NCBI GenBank assembly: GCA_951213105.1 | Contig: OX578155.1 | Location: 28,226,857-28,290,856 of the forward strand | Direction of reading: 5' to 3' | DNA length: 64,000 bases | Source of the DNA: Amaurobius ferox | Lineage: Eukaryota; Arthropoda; Arachnida; Araneae; Amaurobiidae | Part shown: positions 9,918 to 21,488 of the stretch, in pieces | Position numbering within the stretch: position 1 is the first letter of the stretch | Layout of the letters: the number at the start of each line of letters is the position of its first letter | Notes under the pieces: generated by a model | What the model saw: only the letters and a program-made list of their open reading frames with translations | Told to the model about the DNA's origin: nothing | Database searches by the model: none | Program-made: the position numbers and the translations under genes

Positions 9918-10096
9918 AGCTCGTAGAGGAAAGTACAGGAGCTGGACGAAAATACGTCCGCACTCCTTCGCATCCAAAACGGCTCTCTCGCGCAAAACAT
10001 TGCTAGAAAAGAAACGTTGTCAAAGCTGCTGAATTTTGATTCGTTGAAAATTTTCTGACGTCATTTGGAACTCTGTTCTTTTATCCGCTCGTGTCA

Positions 10097-11261
10097 AAAT
10101 TGGCTTAAAACCAGTAGAACGGCAACCCTAGCTCAGAAAGTAAACACGAACGTTTTAGCTGGACAAAGCTTTTCTACATAAGGGTAAGTATTATATTTGA
10201 TACATTTTCTAGCACAACTCCATTTCTCAATTTATGTCTTATAAAGATTGAAAATTGTTAAATCTTACAATTAGTAATTTTCATAGAAGTGAAACCTTAT
10301 ACTATTATTTTAAATTTATGTTCTGTTACATGAAATTGAAGAGCAATGTCAGACAGATCTTTCGAAATCAATGAAATGCCATAAAACTAATGATCATACG
10401 ATAACGAGATCTTGTATTAAAATTTATCTAAAACGGTAATTTATATGAACAAGTTCATCGTACTAATAGTTATTTTCACATCTCAATCGATGGTCTGCAA
10501 ACTCTATAAATATGGTAGCTACTAAAATTTAAATTACATATATGTTATGTTGTACGCCTCCTACTTAAAACATTTTTATCATTTAAGATATTGATTTGTT
10601 TTAATATATTGATTTACTTTTAGTTTATAAACTAAAAATAAATTATTACAGCATTTTAATTTAAAGTAATAACACAATCTACTTAATAACAATAATACAT
10701 AGAGTAATAAATTATTTACAATAAACATAACATTCACAATATGTTCACATAATGTTCAGAATAAATTTTGTAATTGTAGAAAATTATTCATGTTTTAAAT
10801 AAATTACAGAAATAAAGTAACTTGTAATAAATTTAGTGAGAAGAATTACATTCCTTTTATTTGGGAAATGTGGCATATCCTATTTTTTTCTGTACCTTTT
10901 GCAAAATTCAACTAGTTAAATATTTTAATACTAATGTTCCAAACAAAGCATGTTAAGTTAATTTTGTGCAAGTTTTGCTATATCTATCGGTTATCATGGG
11001 TATGCAAAATGTTAATACCTGCAGAAATAACATACACTGCTGTCTGGCTTTCTCAACCATTATCTGGCCTTCTCTTTCTTTATGGCTGTATTTGAATGTA
11101 CAGCTTTGTCAATTATTCTATTATTAATTAGTCTAGGAAAAGAAATTTCAGCTCAAAGTTTACTCGCCAAAAATCTTTTCACTCGCAAGTGCAATATGAA
11201 TAACAGCATTACATAACATATTTGTCATTTTTATCATAAATTACTTTAAAATTTATGTGCA
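10097..11261. other. AT-rich DNA, no gene seen
   Basis: No long ORF, RNA gene or recognised element. The first 60 bases (aacggcaaccctagc) are more GC-rich and could be an old promoter or element end; the rest is very AT-rich. Confidence 0.5.
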
Positions 11262-13810
11262 ACTAGCAATATACCCGTTCTTCATACAGAGTATAGAAAG
11301 AAACTTATAATTCATAATCATGTGCAAATCCCTATAGACCCCCTAAATGACTTTGTTAATCAAAATATTCTATTAAAAAATATTTAATTTAATGGTCCTA
11401 AAAAAGTTTAAGAATCGCTGTTCTCGCTATACAACATTTTCTTCACGGCAGATTGGAAGAATAAACATCCTGACCCCGCTTTTAAACAAATTTACAATAA
11501 ACATGAAATTGAATCAATAAGTGCAAAATAAAAGTGCTCAAATGGTATAGGACCCGTACTACTTATATTCATGAATATTAAAAGATATACCTGTGTATTA
11601 GTAGAAGATTACACATACTACAGCATATGAATTTCTGAAATCTTCGTCAAAATAAAACAGATGACGTAATAAATTTAAGATATCCGTAATCTTGCCAAAA
11701 CTGATAATACTGAGCTATAGGCCATAACTGATTCCAATATATGCCTAAAAAAAAGCATTAAAATTGTATAGGTAGGGAGATATTCCATACTATTTATATC
11801 ATCTTTTAGTAAAAGATTACCCGTATTGCAATATGAGTTTGAATAATCTTTGTCAAAATTAAACACATGACATAATAAATGGAAAATATCAATAATCTCC
11901 GTAATCTTTAAATCAGAAGACCGTAATTGATTATAATATATGTCAAAATATATGCCACTATACCTGTACTACTTATATTTTCATAGATTAGAAGATATAC
12001 CCATGCATTCATGGAAGAGTTTCCGTACTATTTACTATAAGTTTCAACAATTTTTGCCAAAATAAAACAATGATGTAATAAATTGAAACTATCAACAATC
12101 CCCAAAAATATCAATAATAATAATGACCGTAATTGATATATAATTCTATCAAAAATGCAATATCGGTGAAATTTATTTGATATATATACATATCTTTATT
12201 ATTTAAATCGGAAAAGATTTAATAAAAATCTTCTACATAAACACATTGGATTTAAATCCATTGCTAAGTGACATGATATAATTTTCTTCAAATAAATTGG
12301 CGGAAGAAATGTAGTCTGCATAATGCTATCACTATGGAAGGTTTAATTGTTCGTTTTTAATTAATATTTTAATATTTAGACAACCCCTGGTCTTAGAAAT
12401 TTGAAATATGCACTAAATTTTAAGTGCAGGGTTATTCCGTTACCCATAAAATTTCAATAAATTCAGTTCAGCCGTTCTCCCATGATAATCGGACAGATTT
12501 TCAATTTTTTTATATAGATTATGTAGTGTTATGTCAAAAATATAAAATAATATAAATATGCACATAACTGTAAAGTCTTGTGTAAATACAAACTTTAGTA
12601 CATTCCTACATAAGCTGATAATGATATGTAAGAAAATAACAAAAGTACACACTCAGAGTGGATAATTCTTCCTAGCTATTGACATATTTACATTTGTCAG
12701 CTGAAACATAACATTTATGAATGACTAATTGTGGATTAAAATTATCCAAATGTAGACTTTTAATAGATAACTAAAAGTTTACTTATTTTGCTGATTTTCA
12801 ATCTATTTCTCTAAATCTATATAAATAAAATTGAAAATCTGTCTGTCTCATCATCACGGGAGAGCAACCGAACCGAATTTAAATGAAATTTTGTGGGTAG
12901 CTTTGAGAGAAATATAGCCTGACTTAAAATGTAGTCCATGTTTTCAGTTTATAAGACCAGGGGTTGTCCAGATATTAATTAAAAACGAACAATTAAATCA
13001 TTTATATAGTGTCATGCAGACGATATTTTTTCCGCTTATTTATTTGAAGAAAATTTTATCATGTCTTTTAGTAACAGATTTAAATCCAATGTGTTTATAC
13101 GGCAGCTGATTTTTATTAAATCCTTTCTGATTTAAATAATAAAGATAGGTATATAAAATAAATATCACTGACATTACATTTTTGACTGGATTATATCAAT
13201 TATGGTCTTCAGGTTTAAATATTAACATTATTGATATTTTCAGTTTATTATGTCATTGTTTTATTTTTGCAAAAATTGTTGAAACTCATATATTGTATGT
13301 AGTACCAAGTAATCTTTAACAAATGCATGAATATATCTTCTACTCTATGAGAATATGAGTATATTTGCACATATTTTGGCATATATTGGAATCGATTACG
13401 GCCTTTAGGTTTTAAGATTACAGGATTATTGATATTTTCAATTTATTACGTCATCTGTTTTATTTTGGCAAAGATTTTAGAAACTCATAAGTTGTAGTAT
13501 GGGCCCTATACAGTTTTAGCGCTTTTATTTTGCATATTTATTCAACTGTAATTTATTCAACTTCATATATTTTGTAAATTTGTTTACAAACAAGATCAGG
13601 ACATTTTATTCTGCAGATCTGCTCGTGAAGATAATTTTGTATAGCAAGAACAGATATTCTTAACCTTCTCTTTAGGAGCATTAAATTAAATATTTTAATA
13701 GAATATTTTGATTAACAATGTCATTTAGTATACTATAGGAATTTGCACATGATTGTGCATTTTAAGCTTTATATTATATACTTCATACGAAAAATGGGTA
13801 TACTGCTAGT
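11262..13810. repeat. R2 repeat: two copies tail to tail (imperfect palindrome)
   Basis: The left arm, 11262-12519, starts actagcaatatacccgttc and ends near tttatatagat. The right arm, 12815-13810, is its inverse, starting atctatataaataaa and ending gggtatactgctagt. The spacer is 295 bp. The left arm contains about three diverged internal repeats of roughly 190 bp (each with gatgacgtaataaat-like sequence). A third copy lies at 48878-51109. The shared end motif gacagatttt...tatatagat is typical of an arthropod repeat I cannot name. No protein is encoded. Confidence 0.7.
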
Positions 13811-14718
13811 GTTTTTATACGATTAAAGTACTGAAACCACACTCAAGAAAAACAGTACTTGAGGGAAGAGGTGTAAAACTCCAGGGGTGTGTTTTAAAGG
13901 ATTCAACACCCACATGATGTTACGAAATATGACATCTGATACATAGGCATTGTATATTTATTTTGCTGCATCCAAGCCAGAAAATATTTTCTGTCACTGT
14001 AGTTTCAAACAACTTGAATGTTGCAAAGAACAATGTTTCAATTTGGCTTCTGAATGTCATCGAATAAATATGAATGTCGTCTTCAATTTTTCTAATTCGT
14101 CTTCAATTTTTCTCAACCAAGTTCTAATTGAATGCATTCATAACATCCGGTTTCAGGATTAAATCGAAGTGAGACTATGGCTACCGCAAATTGAGCATAA
14201 TCGCTGTTTGTCGCAATGTCGGATCTCGCCAAAACCTGCGATATTCAGAGCCATCTATCGGAAAAAGGTAACTTTTCGGATCGGTCTAATTCCGCCTTAA
14301 ATGAGAAAAACTTTCTTTTTTGACTTTTAGAATGAATTCTTTATACAGTTTCATGGAATAAAACATTTATATATATATATATATATATATATAAGCATAT
14401 ATTTACAGTTTTAAAAATATATTAAATTCAATTTTGGCATATTATTTTTAATTTGATGTTTAGTTTATAAAGATCCAAGTTTAATTTATATACATTATTT
14501 AGATTTAATTTATATATATAAGATTATTTTGTTTCTCATTTCCGCACATTTGTTATATTAAATAGATAAAATAATAACTTGGAATAATGAATTAAAAATA
14601 ATACACTTTTTTAAAAAAAAAGCAAATAAAAAAAGAAAACAAAAAGATATATTGTTTACCAAAAATGAGTGTCAAAAGCATTTAAGAAAAATTGGCCCTA
14701 GCCCTTTAAGCGGGAGTA
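13811..14718. other. No gene seen; TA microsatellite
   Basis: AT-rich DNA. A TA-rich microsatellite lies at about 14370-14392 and an A-rich stretch at 14610-14650. Short ORFs here show no family motif. Confidence 0.5.
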
Positions 14719-14824
14719 ATGGGGGTTGCACATGTGAACGGGTCTAGAATGGATGCCGGAAAATACCCTCTTTTTCACCTCAATGTTTCATGGCCGGAAA
14801 ATACGGCCTTGCATGTGAACGGGG

Positions 14825-14907
14825 CTAGAGATTGGAGATTAAAGCTCATAGAGTTTCGTCCAGAACAGAGCACCAGGCGCGAAGCGCCTTTAATCTCCAA
14901 TCTCTAG
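14825..14907. repeat. Perfect 20-bp-stem hairpin around a shared 50-bp segment
   Basis: The arms ctagagattggagattaaag (14825-14844) and 14888-14907 are perfect inverse repeats around a 43-nt loop. The loop and right arm include 14846-14895, which recurs exactly inverted at 16740-16789. A smaller palindrome, aggcgcgaagcgcct, lies within it. Upstream, gtgaacggg-ctaga is repeated directly at about 14736 and 14815. It may be a terminal hairpin of a mobile element, or filler DNA from repair. Confidence 0.65.
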
Positions 14908-15164
14908 GTGTGGTTCTTATCTTCATACTGTGACATTATTTCATTGGTCCATAGTTGGAGGTTCGAGGTTTTTGATTTACTGTTTTTATTATTTGTTCTA
15001 GCTCCTAGTGTGGCAGTTTGTTGCACATTAAGAGTTTAAGCAGTTTGGGGGGTTGATGCAGATCTGAGGGTAACCTAGCATTTTAGCAGTTTAGGATTTT
15101 AAACATTTTGTAGAAAACCAAAGATCGCGAGTTTTCGTTAATATCTGATTAAGGTGGGACGTTC

Positions 15165-16853
15165 CTAGTACCGAATATCAAAGTTAAGTACCGAGCGGGG
15201 TCTCTTACGAGATTTAGCCTTGCGATGATCATAGTCATGCAGATTAAATAATAGTTCATTTGGGACAGATGGCAGATTTTTGTAGAATTTAAGCGCTAGC
15301 TTTTTGATTTGGGCTCTAACAGTTTTTATTTTGAAGTCTTTCCTAATTACCGAGTTTCTTAAGTATCTAGGGGCTTTCCTTATAATCCTTAGGGTTTTGT
15401 TTTGTCTTGTCTCTAATAAGTCTATGGTAGTTTTACAGGCATATCCCCATACGGGTGCTGCATACAGCATTCCCGGGCAGATGACCGATTTATAAATTAG
15501 GAGTTTATTTTGATAACTTAGATTTCCGTTTCCTATCATTGGGTATAAGGCTCCTATGGTTATATACGCTTTTTTGATTATGTTCGTTACGTGCAGTTTC
15601 CAAGTTAGGTGGGAGTCTATCGTTACACCTAGGTATTTAGTAGATTTTTCCGCTTTTAGGGCATGGTTGTTTATGTACAGAGGAGGCGGAGGTTTACGTT
15701 TTCTTGAGAAATAAATCCAATGACATTTATTGGGATTTAATTTTATTCGCCATTTTTCCAGCCATGTTTGGAGTATGTCTAAGTGTTGTTGTAGCTGTCT
15801 GTGCATTACTGAGACGTAAGGGTGTTTTGCAAGTATCGCGCTGTCGTCTGCATAGAGTGCCAGCTCCGTGTCTGGGGTCCTGGGAATGTCATTTAGATAT
15901 ATGTTAAAGAGTGTCGGGCCCAGGATGGATCCTTGCGGTACACTACTTTTAATGAGCTTGGGTGTAGATAAGTTATTTTTTACTCTGACTTGAAAGTGTC
16001 TGTTATTTAGGTATGAAATTAAAAGTTTGACAAGTGCGTCAGGGACTTTTAGAGTGATCAATTTGTAAGCTAATCCACAGTGCCACACTTTATCAAAGGC
16101 TTTTTGGATGTCAAGAAAAATCGCAGCTGTGGGTGTCTTATTATTAAAACCAGAAGAAATGTACTCTACCACTCTCAGCAATTGATGAGTGGTGGAGTGT
16201 TTTGGCCGAAATCCAAACTGCTCCGGAATGATAATGTCATTCTCACTAAGGTGCGTGTTCAGTCTCTTAAGAATTATTTTCTCAGTAATTTTACTAAGTG
16301 TCGGCAACAAACTGATTGGTCTGTAGTTGGCTGGAATTGAGGCATCCTCACCAGGTTTATGGATCGCTATAATTATCGCTTCCTTCCATTCTTTGGGAAA
16401 ATAATTTAGTTCTAGTATTTTATTTATTAAGATGGTCAAGTAAAATATTATATTTAAGGGTAGGTTTTTTACCGCGATATTCCTGATTTTGTCGTGCCCT
16501 GGGCTTTTACGGTTTTTAAGGTTTTTGATAATCTCTACTATTTCTTGCGGGGTGGCTGGGTTAATCTCAGCCGTGACCGGGGAGTTCCTGAAATTGTTTA
16601 GAGTTTGCCTAACCATTCTTAGGGTGTCCTGACACATTAGATCGTGGTTTGGTTCAAATTGCTTTTCGTAATGCCTAGCAAGCGCCTCTGCCTTTTCTTC
16701 GTCTGAGTACGCAATATTAGCGCCATCTATTAGTGGCGGGATTAAAGGCGCTTCGCGCCTGGTGCTCTGTTCTGGACGAAACTCTATGATTGCTGTCGTC
16801 GCCGGAGTTGCTGAACTTTCATTCGTGGAAAATTTTCTGACGTCATGTGGCAC
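15165..16853 (-). pseudogene. Truncated LINE ORF2: reverse transcriptase without endonuclease
   Basis: An open frame of about 560 codons. The RT motifs are intact: NYRPISLLPTLSKITE, FGFRPKHSTTHQLLR, FLDIQKAFDKVWH, SSVPQGSILGP and catalytic YADD, followed by the jockey-type C-terminal region (YKSVICPGMLYAAPVWG, RQNKTLRIIRKAPRYLRN). Family members carry an N-terminal endonuclease of about 230 aa; here the first 40 residues instead come from the upstream region and the 50-bp filler (IEFRPEQSTRREAPLI). The frame begins with GTG and no nearby ATG, so expression is doubtful. A chimeric remnant with an undamaged RT frame. Confidence 0.8.
16740..16789 (-). repeat. 50-bp perfect inverted partner of 14846-14895
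   Basis: The reverse complement is identical to 14846-14895 over all 50 bases, and similarity stops abruptly at both edges. It sits at the deletion junction inside the truncated LINE. A perfect match 1.9 kb apart in otherwise decayed DNA indicates a recent copying event. Confidence 0.85.
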
Positions 16854-16883
16854 TCTGTTCTTTTATCCGCTCGTACTCAAATA

Positions 16884-17750
16884 CGTCACCTTCGTGAACT
16901 AAAGAGGCCATACAGGGGTCATAAACCAAACCTCCTACGTCATCGGAAAGGGTGTTAGGAAATTGTGCTTGCTAATGCTAAACGTATGAGCGACATAGGG
17001 TATCTCCAGAACATTGGATATTTTATCATTATTTCATAGCCATTACAGGTATGTCTGTTTTACTATGTGTTCGTTAATGTTTCTGACAGTCGCTGCCGAA
17101 AAAAAAATTAAATTTTTTTGGTAATTTTTGCAGTTTTTATCATTTTTCTTGCATCATACGTTAAGCCTTGTCATTCAATGTTCGTAGTATATGTTAACGG
17201 AAATGTAGGGGCAGAGTTTTGTAATTTATCGTGTTTTATACTTTTGTATTTTATCATTTATTAAAGCTTTGACTGTCTTTCTATGCATACGTTATTGTTT
17301 TACGTAATTTCTGTCGGTAACCCTGTGATATTTTGTATTTGTTTTCATTTAATGTTCATAGCGTATGTGAATATTGAATTGCTATCTCAAAACATTTTCT
17401 ATCTAAAAAGTGTTTAGCTTGTTTATTTATTAGGCTTCACTTATATTTATTTATTATTTAGAAATTCTTTGCCATCAATATTTAATTTTGTCTGATCTGC
17501 AGTTTATGTTGGAATTGTGAATGTGGAGTGTACTATATGCTCCTTACTTTGTTTGCCAAGGAATTTTGCATATATTTAAGCTAAATCCTAGTCACCTAAC
17601 TCTATTGTTTAGCGTATATGAAAAACCTGAACATAGTAGTTAGATTTCTTGGTGGGCTTTTTCATGACTAAAGGGCATGCTCTGTTGTATATTCAAATGT
17701 AAAGCTTATTTAGTACTTTCATAAAGAAGTATATTTAATATTATATTGTT
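16884..17750 (+). repeat. Inverted duplicate arm: promoter, first exon and intron of a THAP-type gene
   Basis: The arm matches the reverse complement of 25430-26300. Examples are cgtcaccttcg...ctaaagaggcc at the outer edge, catagccattacaggtatg, ctgacagtcg-cgcc and ttggtgggctttttcatgac near the inner edge. A degenerate CRE (tacgtcat) at about 16949 parallels the intact tgacgtca at 26261-26268. The conserved acag/gtatgt looks like a 5' splice site, so the arm probably represents a promoter, a short first exon and part of an intron. Confidence 0.7.
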
Positions 17751-17842
17751 CGTAACAGATTTACAGCTTACTTTTATATTTTGATTATTCTTTTTAAATT
17801 ATTTCGTTTTTATTATAATTCATTGAATTTTAATAACTAAAA

Positions 17843-17990
17843 ATGCCAAGTGTGTTCTTGATGTCGTTCCTGGTTGTTTTATTATAAAAATGGTTCTAAA
17901 ATTAGCAGCTTTAAATTTCCTGTTAATGAAGAACTAAAAAAAGTGGATTTTGTTAATATCTAGAACTAGCAAGTTTCAAAATATTCAAAG
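17843..17990 (+). pseudogene. THAP-domain exon remnant
   Basis: Allowing small indels, this reads as a THAP start. MPS is followed by a Cys-x2-4-Cys region in broken frames, then YYKNGSKISSFKFP, the typical THAP FKFP core, then acidic NEELKK and a tryptophan-containing KWILL in a shifted frame. It ends at a good donor, caaag/gtaagc, at 17990, where THAP genes often have an intron. The second zinc-ligand pair (C-x2-H) would lie in the next exon and is not seen. Stops and frameshifts mark a pseudogene. THAP proteins bind DNA and many derive from P-element transposases. Confidence 0.6.
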
Positions 17991-18254
17991 GTAAGCTCTA
18001 TTTTCTCATTAATAACATTAACCGGAAACTTGCTGTCTGGGAGACTGCTGCATTTACAAATCTTCCCTTTACACAAAAATGAACTTGTCCTCAATCTTAT
18101 CACTCCACCTAATTGTTACGCTATTAGTCCTCTCCCCCCCACCTCATTCGCAACACTTGCACATTCTTAGTTATTGAAAGAAAAAAATATTTTTATTAGA
18201 TGCAGTCTGCTAGACGGTACGTTTCTGTTTACGTAATTTTTTCCTGTGAAATAT

Positions 18255-19255
18255 CTACATGACGGGACCGTCAAAGCGAGTATGGTGATAAAGACTTTGA
18301 AGAGACTATTTTGCGATGGTTTAATGAATTTGGAAATGATGTTAGTGATATAGATAGTATTTTAGAAGATGAATATATAAATTCCGAACATGAAAGTGAT
18401 TCAACATTGTCAGAAAAATCGGGTGAAAATGAAGAGATAAGAAATAATGAAAACTTAGTGGATATTAAATATATATATGGAAAACATCAGTACCGATGGT
18501 CTGTTTCAGAAGTTCGACCCTCGTCACGAACAATAAAAACACAATATAATCATAAAAGTGCCAGTTTTATGAGGTATCTTTACAATGCATACATATATTG
18601 TGGTAAAAAGACTCTGACCGAATTGGGCTACAATCTGAATACAGAAAATTTTCTAAACCAACGTAGTCTGTTTTGCACCTTGTTCAACCTATTTTTGGAG
18701 CAAATTGAAATGTTACTGCGGATAATTGGTTCTCGTTCATAGAACTTGTAGACATCCTATTGAAAAAACAAGCTAACTTACATCGGTACAATGAAAAGAA
18801 AACAAAAGAGAAATTCGACCCAAATTTTTACCTAATAAAACAAGAGAAGTTGGATCAACATTATATGGCTTTCGAGAGGAATCTAGAATAATTTCGCATA
18901 TCTCATCAGGAAAGGTAAAGCAGCAGTACTCATCTCTTCAATGCATGACAGAGTTTGCACTGATATTGAAACGCAGAAACCTGAAATTATCGCATATTAT
19001 AATGCAAACAAAGGTGGAATAGTTAGTTTTGATGAGAAATGCTCCAAACATTCCTCAAGTCGTCGCACACGCAGATGGCCTTTAGCTGTTTTTTCCGCAT
19101 TCTGGATGTTTCAATAGTAAATTCATACGTTTTACATCAGTGCTACAAGGATAATGAGGAAATAAAGGAAAAGTCTGTATTTGCGAAGTTATTAGCATCC
19201 ACACTAGTCCAGGAACATATGGAAAGACGACTCGAGAATTGCACTTTATAATAGC
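18255..19255 (+). pseudogene. piggyBac-family transposase remnant
   Basis: The N-terminal part (311-742 of this kilobase) reads FEETILRWFNEF, an acidic stretch, then KYIYGKHQYRWS and RPSSRTIKTQYNHKS, as in piggyBac N-termini. After a loss of most of the catalytic core it resumes with AYIYCGKKT, ENWFSF-like and DILLKK with the following basic region (18640-18890). It then reads RRWPLAVFFRILDVSIVNSYVL at 19065-19135 and ends near 19250. Frames change several times and the central aspartates are missing, so it is dead. It lies just 3' of the THAP remnant, probably inserted in that gene's intron. No TIRs recognised. Confidence 0.75.
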
Positions 19256-20150
19256 TCTAATCTTTATGAGGTAAGGATAAGAATTATTTCACTTACGGTA
19301 TTTAATTCATTTAAATTTGTCTTTTTATTTCAATTGCATCATTGTCTTATTTTTTTGCATGTATATATTTTAATATCGTATTTATAATTCTTTTGTGCAT
19401 GATTTCAATTATAAATCTAGATGATGTCTTACTTGGGCAGCATCGATTTTTTTATTATGTGGTCTACATTTTGATGCTTTTTAATTTTTATTGAGGAACG
19501 AAGACAATTAGAGACCATTATTTGCTTTCCTTGCAGTATGTATATACATATATGTTATGTATATTTTTATTGTTTATAATGAAAATAAAGCATATTTGTT
19601 TCCCTTTTCTATAAGTATTTATTATTTCTTTACTTGCAATATATTTATAGTATTCTGACAGTGTAGTAAAAATTGTATCGTCCAATGTCGAATTTTGAAA
19701 TTCAAGCTTTATCATAACCGATAACTTTTTGAATTTTATAAAAATGTTACATATTTCGCCAATTTGGTAAAAGAGTAATTGAGAAACAGGGCCGGTAACA
19801 GAAACATATTTGAGTAAATGGTAAGGAAACTCTGCTCGTACCTTGCTATGCTTATAAATATGAATATCAATCATCCCCATGGGGACAGCTGAAAATAATT
19901 CTTGGATGGACAGTGAAATGTGAATCAAAATATAAATTTCCTAAACAGTTGCCTATGTGATATTGTGCCTCTGCATATATCTAACAGTTCATACATAGTT
20001 TCAATGGTTGATGGGTATTATATATTTTCAGCATTTGTTTACAACATTTAGCAATAAACACTAGTTGAATACCTGTTAAAAATCAACGATCTCACAAATA
20101 AGCTACCCCTGAATAATGTAAATAGTTTAATAATTTGTGTTTCACATTTA
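19256..20150. other. No supported gene
   Basis: AT-rich. One minus-strand ORF of 136 codons (19518-19928) shows no family motif and is not supported by neighbours or splice signals. Confidence 0.4.
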
Positions 20151-21488
20151 TTTGACATATACTTTCAAACTATCTACCCGTATACAAAATGTGAAGTTTC
20201 TATGCTATTGCGATGCATATTTTTTCTATCCCTTCACCTTTCGAATGTTTTTCTGTGTAACCCCTCCCCCCCCCCCCCTAAATGAACATTTTTGAAAAGC
20301 CGTATTCATCTTGGGTTTTTTATCAAATAATTAGCCCATCTACTAAATTTCAAGCCTCTATCACATTGTAAAGGAGGCGTTTTTCATTTGTTCATCAAAT
20401 CGAATGTTGTAGTGAGCCGTACCCCCTACAATAGCTAATGTTGGAATACTGAAATTGCCACTTCCTTCCCAACTATTTACCCATGCATCAAATTTGAAGT
20501 TATCTTATCGCAAAGTATGCCTTTTATATCATTTCACCTTTCGAATGTTTTTGTGTGGAGTATCCACCCCCTTAAATATACATTTTAAAAAAACCCATTC
20601 TTCTTGGGTTTTCTATCAGATGATTCACCCATATACCTCTATCACGTTTTTAAAGTGGCATTTCTCTTTTATTCCGAAAATTGAACATTTTGGTGTGCCG
20701 CACCCCCTAAAGTAGAAAATATTGGAAAACTGAAATTGTACACTTTTTCCCTTCCAAACTATCTTCCCATACACCAGATTTGAAATATTTCTCATTCTGA
20801 AGCGTTTTTTTTTATCAATTAACCTATATTCGTCTATCATATCACTATATTCATGTTGGGTGTTTTCATTAAATGATTTGCACCATATACCAAATTTCAA
20901 GCCTTTATAAAATTTTAAAGGTGTTGTTTCTCATTTATTCGGCAAATCGAACATTTTGGTGTGCAGCACCCCCTTAAGTAGAAAATATTGGAAATCTGAA
21001 ATTATACACTTTTTTCCTTTCGAACGATTTACCTGTGCGGCATCCCCCTTAAGTAGAAAATATTGGAAATCTGAAATTATACACTTTTTCCCTTTCGAAC
21101 GATTTACCTGTGCGGCATCCCCCTTAAGTAGAAAATATTGGAAATCTGAAATTATACACTTTTTTCCTTTCGAACGATTTACCTGTGCGGCACCCCCTTA
21201 AGTAGAAAATATTGGAATTCTGAAATTATACACTCCTTTCCTTTCGAACGATTTACCTGTACACCAAATTTGAAGTCTATGTTATCGCAAAGCATGCTTT
21301 TCTATCATTTCACTTTTCAAACGTTTTGGTGTGGATCACCCTCTCTTCGGAAAATAAGATTTCTTTCAGGGGTTTTTATTAAACGATCGAGCCATGTACC
21401 AGGTTGCAAGTCTATCTATTTGAGAAGTGCCTAAAAAAAGCATGACAGATAAACAGACGGACACTTGGCAATTAGTATATATAGATTT
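20150..21488. repeat. R3 repeat with nested tandem units
   Basis: Phrases such as ccatacaccaaatttgaag, ttctatcatttcacctttcgaa and ttttggtgtg-gcaccccct recur four or more times, giving a higher-order tandem structure of about 180-220 bp. It ends in gacagataaacagacggac...tatatatagat, an end style resembling that of R2. No protein. Probably a non-coding interspersed element. Confidence 0.6.
20965..21258. repeat. 75-bp tandem repeat, about four copies
   Basis: The unit runs from gcaccccc-ttaagtagaaaata through ttggaaatctgaaattatac to tttcgaacgatttacctgt. Three copies are nearly identical and the flanking ones are more diverged. As 75 is a multiple of three, it also creates a repetitive open frame of 25-residue units; I do not regard this as a gene. 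Confidence 0.85.

Larger units (their letters stand above)
4979..10096 (-). mobile_element. Jockey-clade non-LTR retrotransposon, nearly full length
   Basis: It has two ORFs in LINE order: a gag-like ORF1 with zinc knuckles, then an ORF2 with endonuclease and reverse transcriptase and no RNase H. The 3' UTR lies at about 4979-5452 with no poly-A; it ends in a short CTTGAGC repeat. A 15-bp exact direct repeat (gcgcaaaacattgct, 4964-4978 and 9990-10004) may be the target-site duplication, giving an element of 4979-9989. Alternatively the 5' end is near 10096, because 10025-10096 resembles 16797-16873 beside the second LINE. Long G runs (C in sense) punctuate the element. Confidence 0.85.
14908..16876 (-). 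mobile_element. Second jockey-type LINE, internally deleted
   Basis: It keeps a 3' region (14908-15164), the RT part of ORF2, and at its 5' side 16797-16876, which resembles 10025-10096 of the first element's flank (gaaaattttctgacgtcat...ttatccgctcgt). ORF1, the endonuclease and the start of ORF2 are missing. The deletion junction is occupied by the 50-bp segment at 16740-16789, which is also present inverted beyond the 3' side. Confidence 0.75.

Noticed and set aside
19518..19928. 136-codon minus-strand ORF
   Set aside because: No motif, no splice or promoter support, and lies in AT-rich DNA where ORFs of this size are not rare.
20956..21201. 81-codon repetitive ORF
   Set aside because: Created by the 75-bp tandem repeat; adjacent diverged units are not open.
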